Shown: in pieces, positions 37,611 to 44,597 of the stretch
Position numbering within the stretch: position 1 is the first letter of the stretch
Layout: each line of letters opens with the position of its first letter
NCBI GenBank assembly: GCA_016705235.1
Contig: JADIYP010000005.1
Location: 186,001-250,000, forward strand
Length of the DNA: 64,000 bases
From: Candidatus Leptovillus affinis
GTDB lineage: Bacteria > Chloroflexota > Anaerolineae > Promineifilales > Promineifilaceae
Reading direction: 5' to 3'
Program-made: the position numbers and the translations under genes
The notes under the pieces: generated by a model
Seen by the model: the letters and a program-made list of their open reading frames with translations, nothing else
The model's database searches: none
What the model was told of the DNA's origin: nothing

Positions 37611-37997
37611 GCCAGCCATTTGCTCAATATGATGATCGAAAGAGAAAACGGCCGTTACCCCCATTTGCTGCGCCAGCGCCAACAAAGAGCAATCGGGGTA
37701 GCTCCAATCCTTATCGGCGTAACGGCTAAAAAGCGACCAGATGACTTGACGCATGTCATCGGTCAAAGGAACAAGCTGAAATTGGGCGCTTGCCTGAATG
37801 CTTTCACCCAATTGAATCGCTTGCCTGCTGCCCAAACGCGCCTTAATCAGCGTCATAGTTTCGGCAAAGATGAATTCTGGGATGAAGAAAACAGCCTCTC
37901 TGTTAGCCAGGGCAAACTGTTTGGCGACCGGATGAAACCTATCTTTGGCGTTCAACAGCGCCAGAAACGCGCCAGAATCAATAATGAATTGGGGCAT
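37593..37997 (-). CDS. VapC-like PIN toxin
   Basis: 134 residues with PIN-domain acidic sites: FIIDSGAFLALLNAKDRFH, PEFIFAETMTL, DWSYPDCSLLALAQQMG, and VFSFDHHIEQM. These ribonucleases cleave tRNA or rRNA. The antitoxin gene lies 2 bp upstream. It overlaps cas3 at the 3' end, so the toxin transcript is antisense to cas3. Confidence 0.85.
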   Translation of the reverse strand: MPQFIIDSGAFLALLNAKDRFHPVAKQFALANREAVFFIPEFIFAETMTLIKARLGSRQAIQLGESIQASAQFQLVPLTDDMRQVIWSLFSRYADKDWSYPDCSLLALAQQMGVTAVFSFDHHIEQMAGLTRVP

Positions 37998-37999
37998 AA

Positions 38000-38326
38000 T
38001 TATGACGACTTGTTGTTGATCCGCACGGCCTGCCCGTCACTACCCCGACGATACCTTTGGGGCGCAATTTCCCAGGCGTGCAACTCCTGCGCTTCCGCGC
38101 TCATCATGTCCGCCAACAAATATAAATCTGGGTCCTGGCTGACAGGAATGCCATCAATCAACGGTTTTTCGCTGCTGAATGCACCAATGAGATCAAAAAC
38201 GGGATCGGTTATCTCTACCTCACTGCGCTCAATGTGCAGCCGAACCCGCGTCCGGTTGGGCAGTTTAAGCGGGGTTAACGGCCGTAATACCCCATTTTCA
38301 TATACGGCCGTAATTATTTCGCTCAT
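38000..38326 (-). CDS. AF2212/DUF104-like antitoxin
   Basis: 108 residues from ATG 38326 (GGGAGA before it). IITAVYENGVLRPLTPLKLPNRTRVRLHI is the AF2212-like antitoxin core; a longer C-terminal part (IPVSQDPDLYLLADMMSAEAQELHAWE) may bind the toxin. The partner is the PIN gene 2 bp downstream. A CRISPR half-repeat lies ~86 bp upstream of its start, on the same strand. Confidence 0.75.
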   Translation of the reverse strand: MSEIITAVYENGVLRPLTPLKLPNRTRVRLHIERSEVEITDPVFDLIGAFSSEKPLIDGIPVSQDPDLYLLADMMSAEAQELHAWEIAPQRYRRGSDGQAVRINNKSS

Positions 38327-38347
38327 GATCTGTCTCCCGTTCCATAA

Positions 38348-38365
38348 CATCCAGTACTCTCTAAT
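38348..38365 (-). repeat. Possible second degenerate CRISPR repeat (psi-R2)
   Basis: On the minus strand ATTAGAGAGTACTGGATG aligns with the repeat 3' part CCAGAGATTACTGAAAC, with the AGAGA-N-TACTG-N-A core kept. If counted as a full repeat length it leaves ~27 bases between it and the clearer half-repeat at 38412-38434. A weak match that could be chance. Confidence 0.35.
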
Positions 38366-38411
38366 GAGTCTGATTCCATATTCTGGAATTAACGTTATGA
38401 AAACAATAATG

Positions 38412-38434
38412 TTTCAGTAATCTCTGGCGATTCT
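38412..38434 (-). repeat. Solitary CRISPR half-repeat (repeat nt 15-37), site 1
   Basis: The minus strand reads GAATCGCCAGAGATTACTG then AAAC, identical over 23 nt to the 3' part of the array repeat. It lies 6.2 kb outside the array, between the antitoxin start (38326) and the cas effector promoter (38477), oriented toward the antitoxin gene. A 23-nt exact match outside an array cannot be chance. Confidence 0.9.
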
Positions 38435-38476
38435 GCTTCTACAACACAGACTTAACGTACAAGAGCATTGTATCGC

Positions 38477-38505
38477 TTGACAGGAAAAAGGCAATCGTTT
38501 ATTCT
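38477..38505 (+). promoter_or_regulatory. Sigma-70 promoter of the cas effector operon
   Basis: TTGACA, 17-bp spacer, TATTCT. The expected start of transcription falls ~20 bp before the small ORF at 38535. It is 43 bp downstream of the half-repeat. Confidence 0.7.
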
Positions 38506-38534
38506 TTCATCATCACTTTAATATAAAAACTATA

Positions 38535-38777
38535 ATGGGAAAAAAATTAAACGATATGAGCGAAATTTTACAAGAACACGATGTCTGTCAATCATATGAA
38601 ACGCTTGTTGAATCCATTTATCAATCACGAATAACGCTTAACGAATTGGTGAGCGCCGATTTAACATTGCACCCACCGATTATTATATACATTATGCGGG
38701 ATGTTCGTGGCTGTGTAAAGTCGCTTATGCCTTATCTGGAGCAACTTTCAGCGCACATGGAGGATGCGTATGAGTAA
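38535..38777 (+). CDS. Small unknown protein in front of cas8
   Basis: 80 residues, all-helical by appearance (YETLVESIYQSRITLNELV; RDVRGCVKSLMPYLEQLSA). I do not recognise it. It is the first gene after the effector promoter and overlaps cas8 by 8 bp, so it is cotranslated. There is no good ribosome site. A small-subunit (Cas11/Csa5-like) role is conceivable from place and helical nature but is not shown. Confidence 0.55.
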   Translation: MGKKLNDMSEILQEHDVCQSYETLVESIYQSRITLNELVSADLTLHPPIIIYIMRDVRGCVKSLMPYLEQLSAHMEDAYE

Positions 38778-40596
38778 CAACCATTTTATCATAGACAAAA
38801 TCACGGGTACGTTCGCAGATGATTTGCTCGCTGCCGGTTTCATGGCTGTGTTAGATAACCTGTATCGTCGGCAGGTCGGCATAGCCAATATGACACAAGT
38901 GGATTGTGGTCATTATTATCAGATAATGGCCGATGCGCCGTTAGACTTGGAAAAGGTGCAGCGCGAGGCTGAATTTTTTATCGGCGCAAGATTCCTGCGT
39001 ACCGAGGGCAATAAAGACAAATTGCCAACCGGCTTACCCGAAGCATACTTTGTGGATTACAAAGAAAAACGGGATGAGCGCAACGCTTTTTTCGATGCCC
39101 TGAACACTTTAGAAAAAACGGTGAGTAAGGCGTATTGGCGCGGCGACGAAGAGGTGCTGGCTTATTTGCCCACACCCCCTGATCGCCACTACGACATTTA
39201 CCGGATGATGAACAGCCCAACAACGCTCATTGGCTACACGCGGCTGGTGAATCAGTGGGTGCAGGTGGGGGAAAGCGGCCGTACCGGTGACGTGTGTTAC
39301 CTGTTGTGCCAGATGTTCAGCAGCGATGCAGACGGCCGTTATCAGCCCAACGATGTGGCAGCGGCCGTCGCCGCCTGGAAAGACATTGCCAAAACCGAGC
39401 AATGGCCGCTAAATGACACAATCACAACCGCCAGCCAGGTTCTCAATCCGGCGCAAGGCAAAGGCGTCAACCGTCCTAAGCCGGATGGGGTATCTCCCAC
39501 AAATCTATCTGGCTTTTGGTTGTTAGAGTGGCTTAAACTGGTCGGCTTTTACCAGATCGGGTTAACGGCCGTGCTGCGCGACAGTAGCGACCGCAAAACC
39601 TATGTCCCCGCCGCCGGACGCATGACCATCCGCACCCGCGAGCAGATCGACATCCGCTTTCGTAACCTTACCCGCGCCAACGAAAGCGCCACCCGCGCCG
39701 ACATCCTCACCGTGCTGCAATACCTTAGAGCATTCATCCGCGTTACCAGGGAAGCCCAAGAGCAGCCCGACATGCCCCAACTGCGCTTTAGCCGCCACCG
39801 TTCGGTCCGCCCCGCCGACTTCATTCATGGCTTCCACGTCGCCTTTTATAAGAATTTGGGTAACGCGGCGGCCGTCATGAACATGGCCTTTCTTAATTTG
39901 CCCGGTTGGGTACAAATCCATAATGCGGACGAAGCCCAACAATTTCTGGACATTTTGGACGAACACGCCGGCATCGTCCGGCAGTTTGCCGAAAACAAAG
40001 GCGACGAACTTGATCTCCTCGGCCAATACCGTGACTTCGTTGTCGCCGACAATCTGGACCCATTTTTTGAATTCAATACTGCCTACAGCAGTTGGCTAAT
40101 CAGCGCCGGGGAGAAGCCAGGCTTCCCACCGCGTAAATTTTCCACCCACAATTTAAGGAGGTTACTTGTGAGCGTACAACATGATTTAAGTGACATTGTA
40201 GAATCGCCCGGTTTCATTAATATTGCTCGCGCTATTCGTGAAAGCACAGTTCGGGCACAGTACCGTAAGAACCAAAAGAATGATAAACGGTACACCGTTC
40301 GCTACGGTTTGGGGCGTGATTTGGTGCGCAAAGCGTATCACCGCGAAGAATTTGTCGCCGCTCTTAGCGAATTCTTGCTGACTTATAACGCTGAAAATGC
40401 TCAGGTTTTAGAGCGTTATCCAAAAGACAAATACCCCCAATATAAATATCGGTGGGATGTTCAGACGGGCGACATTAAAGATATTTTGTCTCTAATAGAC
40501 AAGTATTCCAATCCCCCCGATCTTATCGCCAAACTACTGGTGGCTTATGGGTATGCAAGTGATTATCAAGCCAAAAGCGAGGAGGAAGCCGAATGA
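38770..40596 (+). CDS. cas8: Cas8-type large subunit
   Basis: About 608 residues from ATG 38770 with GGAGG six bases upstream. Position directly before cas7 and cas5, length, and mixed alpha/beta nature fit the Cascade large subunit, which recognises the PAM. It begins IIDKITGTFADDLLAAGFMAVLDNLY. No universal Cas8 motif is seen, so the subtype cannot be fixed. A DevT/Cas8a1-like (type I-A/I-B border) family is likely given the DevR-like Cas7. The stop overlaps the next ATG (ATGA). Confidence 0.65.
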   Translation: MSNNHFIIDKITGTFADDLLAAGFMAVLDNLYRRQVGIANMTQVDCGHYYQIMADAPLDLEKVQREAEFFIGARFLRTEGNKDKLPTGLPEAYFVDYKEKRDERNAFFDALNTLEKTVSKAYWRGDEEVLAYLPTPPDRHYDIYRMMNSPTTLIGYTRLVNQWVQVGESGRTGDVCYLLCQMFSSDADGRYQPNDVAAAVAAWKDIAKTEQWPLNDTITTASQVLNPAQGKGVNRPKPDGVSPTNLSGFWLLEWLKLVGFYQIGLTAVLRDSSDRKTYVPAAGRMTIRTREQIDIRFRNLTRANESATRADILTVLQYLRAFIRVTREAQEQPDMPQLRFSRHRSVRPADFIHGFHVAFYKNLGNAAAVMNMAFLNLPGWVQIHNADEAQQFLDILDEHAGIVRQFAENKGDELDLLGQYRDFVVADNLDPFFEFNTAYSSWLISAGEKPGFPPRKFSTHNLRRLLVSVQHDLSDIVESPGFINIARAIRESTVRAQYRKNQKNDKRYTVRYGLGRDLVRKAYHREEFVAALSEFLLTYNAENAQVLERYPKDKYPQYKYRWDVQTGDIKDILSLIDKYSNPPDLIAKLLVAYGYASDYQAKSEEEAE

Positions 40597-40805
40597 AACG
40601 CACGGCCGTTTCCTCCAGCAATCTCGCTTCAGTTGGTTACGATCCCGCCAGCCAATCTCTGGAAATCGAGTTTACAACGGGTCGGGTTTATGAATACTTT
40701 GATGTTCCCCAACAAACCTATGACAAGTTGATGGCGGCTGAGTCACACGGCCGTTACTTCAATGCCTATATTCGTGACAATTACCATTACACAAGAATTC
40801 GATAA
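40593..40805 (+). CDS. KTSC-domain small protein
   Basis: 70 residues. RTAVSSSNLASVGYDPASQSLEIEF, GRVYEYFDVPQQTYDKLMAAES and YFNAYIRDNYHYTRI match the KTSC fold (the usual K-T-S-C is degenerate here). KTSC proteins occur next to tRNA synthetases and phage genes. Its ATGA coupling to cas8 and 12-bp distance to cas7 make it a regular member of this operon, which is not usual for type I systems. Confidence 0.8.
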   Translation: MKRTAVSSSNLASVGYDPASQSLEIEFTTGRVYEYFDVPQQTYDKLMAAESHGRYFNAYIRDNYHYTRIR

Positions 40806-40817
40806 GGAGAACTAACC

Positions 40818-41795
40818 GTGTCCATTTATTCCATTTCCCTCTCTGCCCAACTCACCCTGGATATGCACAGCCTCAACAACGAAGGCGGCGAAGGCAACCA
40901 GATTCAAACCCGCATGGTCAACATCGTGGATGGCAACGGCCGTTTGCAAAACGTCAATGCCATCTCCGGCGACATGATTAAGCACATCCTGGCCGAGCAT
41001 CTGCACCGCATTGCTACCGCCAACGGCCTGCCCCTATGCGCCGGTTGTAAAACCTTTAATGCCAACCGCATCAGCGCCGATGAAAGCTACATGGCCGCCA
41101 TCGCCAACATGAACGACGCCGACTCGTTAACATTGATGCTGGAAACATGCGCTATGGATGATATGCTGGGCAACCTGATCACGGCCGGTTCCAAATCTTT
41201 GCCGCGCAAATCGGTGGTTGAGTTTGGATGGGTGGTCGGTTTGCCCGAACTGACCCGTTCCGATAGCTATTTTCACGTCAAGTATTCCAACGAACGGGGA
41301 AAAGCTGAACGAGATGCCCAAAAAGGCGAAGAATCACGCGGGGCAAATTTGGGGCAAGCCATCTTCCATCGGCCGGCCAACAGCGGCGTGTACGCCCTGG
41401 TTGCTACCATCGAAGCGGCGCGTATTGGCTTCAACGACATTACGCAGAAATATGTGTTAGATGAAGCCCAACGACAGGCGCGATTGAAAGCCTTGCTCGA
41501 AGCCCTTCTCTACACCCTCATGGAACCGGCCGGAGCCATGCGCGGCACTCAAGCCCCCCACATCGTAGACGTGGCCGGGGTGATCACCGTCAGCCAAAAC
41601 GTCATTCCCGCGCCCACCCTCAGCCCGCTCAAAGGAGGGTACGATCAGGAATTAACCGACCTGTGCGCGACGCTGAACAGCATTCGGCCCAACGCTCTGG
41701 CAGCCCACTCCTTCAGTTCAATGAACGGCTACGCCCAAACCGTGCGCGACCTCATCCAAAGTGCCACGCCGTACACGTTGCAATATGCAGGTTGA
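40818..41795 (+). CDS. cas7: Cas7 backbone subunit (DevR/Csa2-like)
   Basis: 325 residues from GTG with AAGGAG upstream. MSIYSISLSAQLTLDMHSLNNEGGEGNQ and VVEFGWVVGLPELTRSDSYFHVKYS are typical of the DevR/Csa2 group. GVYALVATIEAARIGFND and GAMRGTQAPHIVDVAGVI follow. It forms the helical spine that binds crRNA. In DevR systems it is self-regulating; no operator is evident here. Confidence 0.85.
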   Translation: MSIYSISLSAQLTLDMHSLNNEGGEGNQIQTRMVNIVDGNGRLQNVNAISGDMIKHILAEHLHRIATANGLPLCAGCKTFNANRISADESYMAAIANMNDADSLTLMLETCAMDDMLGNLITAGSKSLPRKSVVEFGWVVGLPELTRSDSYFHVKYSNERGKAERDAQKGEESRGANLGQAIFHRPANSGVYALVATIEAARIGFNDITQKYVLDEAQRQARLKALLEALLYTLMEPAGAMRGTQAPHIVDVAGVITVSQNVIPAPTLSPLKGGYDQELTDLCATLNSIRPNALAAHSFSSMNGYAQTVRDLIQSATPYTLQYAG

Positions 41796-41799
41796 AGCA

Positions 41800-41832
41800 A
41801 GATTGGTTCAATCTTTAAGATTGAACCAATCT
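41800..41832. repeat. 33-bp perfect hairpin, family member 2
   Basis: Arms AGATTGGTTCAATCTT and complement with one base between. It lies inside the operon between cas7 and cas5, starting 5 bp after the cas7 stop. Same geometry as 24827-24859 but different arm bases. Confidence 0.75.
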
Positions 41833-41860
41833 CCCGACCTGCCCATGCGAGTGAATAACC

Positions 41861-42550
41861 ATGATATGGATACAAGCAATTTACCAGCCGACCACCCTGT
41901 TTAGCTTACGGCCGTCCTGGACAACCTCATCCGGGGGTAAAAGTCTGCTGCTGCCGTCGCCTTACGCGCTGAAAACGGCCGTTCTCGACGCCGCCATTCG
42001 CACCAGTGGTTTGGGGCAAGCCGAGCAAGCCTGGCCCTGGATACGCGACATGGGCATCGGCGTGCAACTACCGCCACAAATCGTCGTCACCAACCTGTTC
42101 GCCAAAATTCTGCGCCTGCGCCGCAATCCGGCTACACCCGGTTCTGCTGATGTTGGCCCTTTCCAGAAAACCATCGCCTATCGCGAATATGTCTACCATC
42201 CACAACCGATCACCCTGGCTTTTGCTGTCCCCGATGGTCAGGCGGCGCAGCTTGGCGATTGGCTGGCGCAAATTAGCTATCTGGGCAAGCGCGGCGGCTT
42301 TGTGCAACTGTTGGCCCCTCCTATACCCCTGGCCGATAGCGCTGGCTTTGTGTTATTGACAGCCGACGTTACCAGCTTCCCCCTCAATGGCCTGGTACAA
42401 CAGCTAGACGATTGTGATCCGAAGATGAAATTTGTGGAGGCGAACATTTACGACAGCAAAAAGCCAAAGCGGGTGGTGCGGCATGTGGTCTTACCCTACC
42501 GGCTGGCAAAATCCAGCCGCGCCTATTCCCTCTACCAACACACCGGCTAA
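41861..42550 (+). CDS. cas5: Cas5 subunit
   Basis: 229 residues. SLRPSWTTSSGGKSLLLPSPYALKTAVLDAAIR is the Cas5 N-terminal RAMP signature. AREYVYHPQPITLAF-like, GDWLAQISYLGKRGGFVQLL and RHVVLPYRLAKSSRAYSLY follow. Cas5 caps the 5' handle (ACTGAAAC) of crRNA. Translation may depend on upstream coupling: no strong ribosome site is seen, and the 33-bp hairpin precedes it. Confidence 0.85.
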   Translation: MIWIQAIYQPTTLFSLRPSWTTSSGGKSLLLPSPYALKTAVLDAAIRTSGLGQAEQAWPWIRDMGIGVQLPPQIVVTNLFAKILRLRRNPATPGSADVGPFQKTIAYREYVYHPQPITLAFAVPDGQAAQLGDWLAQISYLGKRGGFVQLLAPPIPLADSAGFVLLTADVTSFPLNGLVQQLDDCDPKMKFVEANIYDSKKPKRVVRHVVLPYRLAKSSRAYSLYQHTG

Positions 42551-42554
42551 ACAA

Positions 42555-42587
42555 AACGGCCGTTGGTTGCCCTCACCAACGGCCGTT
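42555..42587. terminator. Hairpin between cas5 and higA (convergent)
   Basis: AACGGCCGTTGGT, seven-base loop, ACCAACGGCCGTT. A 13-bp perfect stem made of two copies of the ACGGCCGT motif. No U-run. It may serve both directions. Confidence 0.6.
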
Positions 42588-42610
42588 ACCATACAACCTG
42601 CCAATGAAAA

Positions 42611-42913
42611 CTAAACCGTCTCATGCACAAGCACATCCCGCTCAATTTGCGCGCCCACCTCATCTTGCGCCACGTCCAGATCGTAGTCAAGTTGCAGGCC
42701 AAGCCAGAATTGCGCCGATGTGCCAAAAAATCGCGCTAAACGCAAAGCCGTATCGGCCGTAATCCGTCGCCGACCATGAATGATCTCATTAATCCGTCGC
42801 GTCGGCACACGCATCGCCAGAGCGAGTTTGTTCTGGCTAATATCCATTGGCAGCAAAAATTCTTCCAACAAGACTTCACCCGGATGTAATGGAGGTATTT
42901 TATTATTCGCCAT
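42611..42913 (-). CDS. higA: HigA-type antitoxin (HTH_XRE)
   Basis: 100 residues. PPLHPGEVLLEEFLLPMDISQNKLALAMRVPTRRINEIIHGRRRITADTALRLARFFG is the HigA/VapI pattern. It binds its own promoter and neutralises the RelE-type toxin encoded just upstream. A CRISPR half-repeat lies between the toxin and antitoxin genes, 53 bp upstream of this start. Confidence 0.9.
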   Translation of the reverse strand: MANNKIPPLHPGEVLLEEFLLPMDISQNKLALAMRVPTRRINEIIHGRRRITADTALRLARFFGTSAQFWLGLQLDYDLDVAQDEVGAQIERDVLVHETV

Positions 42914-42965
42914 TTCAGCACCTTCTTAAGCTAATTGTGCTGAAACACAGGTTAATACTATCAGT

Positions 42966-42988
42966 GTTTCAGTAATCTCTGGCGATTC
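42966..42988 (-). repeat. Solitary CRISPR half-repeat (repeat nt 15-37), site 2
   Basis: The same 23 nt as at 38412-38434, with the same orientation toward an antitoxin gene. Its GAAAC end also pairs with CTGAAACAC at 42940-42948, giving a 9-bp stem. Flanks differ from site 1, so only the repeat part is shared. Confidence 0.9.
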
Positions 42989-43022
42989 AAGCTGACTCGA
43001 AATGAATCAACTAGACACTGAT

Positions 43023-43304
43023 TTAATGATAATCAACAATTTCTACAGCATGGGCATCACCATCGCGCCATTCAAAACAGATTCGCCATTGTTGATTGAC
43101 CCGAATGCTATATTGGCCCGCTCGATCACCATGCAATTGCTCCAATCGGTTACTCGGCGGTATGCGCAAATCGTCCAAAGAGACCGCCCGATTGAGCATA
43201 CGAAGTTTCCGAAATGCGCGTTGTTGAATATCTTGAGGCAGCTTACGAGAAAATTCTCGATGAAAAATCCTTTCTGCTTCCCGATCCCGAAAGTTGCGAA
43301 TCAT
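43023..43304 (-). CDS. higB: HigB/RelE-family toxin
   Basis: 93 residues. NFRDREAERIFHREFSRKLP and GQYSIRVNQQWRICFEWRDGDAHAVEIVDYH are the HigB hallmarks (R-x-N-x-x-W-R-I-x-F-x-W). The family cleaves mRNA on the ribosome. The toxin gene comes first, as is normal for higBA. The antitoxin follows after a 109-bp gap that holds the half-repeat; most higBA pairs have a much shorter gap. Confidence 0.92.
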   Translation of the reverse strand: MIRNFRDREAERIFHREFSRKLPQDIQQRAFRKLRMLNRAVSLDDLRIPPSNRLEQLHGDRAGQYSIRVNQQWRICFEWRDGDAHAVEIVDYH

Positions 43305-43396
43305 GATTGTACCTCATTCACCCAATTGTATAACCTTGCGCGTTAAACGCAAAGTGTTATATTAGGGACGAGATTATTTCCAGCAAATCAACCAAC

Positions 43397-44425
43397 ATGA
43401 CCAACCTACAACTCACCCACCTTCGCTTCGACTGCACCGCCACCACACCCATCAAAATGGGCAGCCATTACGCCGGTAACAACCTGCGCAACGCCCTCGC
43501 CAACGTCATGCGCCGCGCCACCTGCCCCGAATACCGCACCAATCGCCCGCCCGAACCCGCCCACGCAGCCACCTGCCCCGCCTGCTGGCTGCTCTCGGCC
43601 AACCTCGACCCTGGCACCGTCATCCGCGCCTACGCCGTCGCGCCACCCCTCCCGCCCCGCAGCTACCTCCAAGCCGGTGAGCGCTTCAGCTTCGCCCTCA
43701 CCCTCTTCGGCGACGGCTTCCACTACCTGCCCTACGTCGTCCTGGCCGCCAACGAGGCCGGACAAAGCGAAGGCATTGGCCCAGGCCGGCGCGAAGGGCT
43801 GGGCCGATTTGCCGTGGACAGGATAACGGCCGTAGACCCCCTGCGCGGCGACATGCAATCTTGCCTGGCCCCCGGCGACGCCTTCGTGACTGTACCCAAT
43901 CTGTTTGTAGACGAAACGGCCGTGCGCCACATCAGCCAGATGCACCACCAAGCCCTCAACGGCCGTCATCTCACCCTTCACTTCCTCACCCCCACGCGGC
44001 TGGAAGAGAAAGGGCAGCTCTACAAACTGCCTGATTTCTCCGTCCTCTTCCGGCGCTTGCTCTACCGCATAGACGAATTGGGCCGCCAGTTTGCCGGGCA
44101 AGAGCGGCGCGATCCAGCCGAGGTGGCCCATCTTCACGCCCTGGCCGACAGCGTGCGCCTGGTAGATGCGCAAACCGACTGGCAAGAAATGTGGGTCTAC
44201 TCCGGGCGCAAGGGCGAGAAAACGCCCTTGAGCGGCTTTACCGGCACGGCCGTCTACCGCAGCGACGATTGGACCGAGCTGCTGCCCTGGCTGGTATGGG
44301 GTCAGGCGACCCACGTCGGAAAATCAGTTGTCAAGGGCAACGGCGTCTACGAATTAGGGGGTGGAAACTGGCCTCCCTACTGGGATTGGCTGCGCGCCGA
44401 CCACCTGTGGGAAGCTGCGACCTGA
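43397..44425 (+). CDS. cas6: Cas6 crRNA-processing endonuclease
   Basis: 342 residues with the Cas6 C-terminal pattern (FTGTAVYRSDDWTELLPWLVWGQATHVGKSVVKGNGVYEL, where the Gly-rich region and G-x-G near the end are expected). The N-terminal RAMP fold begins LTHLRFDCTATTPIKMGSHYAGNNLR and a Cys cluster (ATCPEYR ... TCPACWLL) is included. It cuts the array transcript within the repeats to leave the ACTGAAAC 5' handle. It is next to the array leader and separated from the other effector genes by the higBA module. Confidence 0.8.
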   Translation: MTNLQLTHLRFDCTATTPIKMGSHYAGNNLRNALANVMRRATCPEYRTNRPPEPAHAATCPACWLLSANLDPGTVIRAYAVAPPLPPRSYLQAGERFSFALTLFGDGFHYLPYVVLAANEAGQSEGIGPGRREGLGRFAVDRITAVDPLRGDMQSCLAPGDAFVTVPNLFVDETAVRHISQMHHQALNGRHLTLHFLTPTRLEEKGQLYKLPDFSVLFRRLLYRIDELGRQFAGQERRDPAEVAHLHALADSVRLVDAQTDWQEMWVYSGRKGEKTPLSGFTGTAVYRSDDWTELLPWLVWGQATHVGKSVVKGNGVYELGGGNWPPYWDWLRADHLWEAAT

Positions 44426-44523
44426 CCGTCGCAAATCCCCCCTGTTTTGGCGCAAAAACCGATTTGCGAAAAACGCTCGTTAACAACCACATATTCGGCG
44501 AAATTAAGATAAAATAGACCTGC

Positions 44524-44562
44524 TATAATGGCCTGTAACGGTTAAAACGGCCGTTACAGGCC
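44524..44562 (+). promoter_or_regulatory. CRISPR leader promoter and hairpin
   Basis: TGCTATAAT is an extended -10 (TGN-TATAAT) without a clear -35. Directly after it GGCCTGTAACGG and CCGTTACAGGCC form a 12-bp hairpin (44530-44562). The AT-rich leader runs 44426-44597. The start of transcription would be in the hairpin. Confidence 0.6.
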
Positions 44563-44597
44563 AAATATGAACCATTAACAATAAAAAACGCGGGCGG

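Noticed and set aside
42912..42927. Second degenerate repeat after half-repeat site 2
   Set aside because: Only about 10 of 16 bases match and it overlaps the higA start; too weak to report as a feature.
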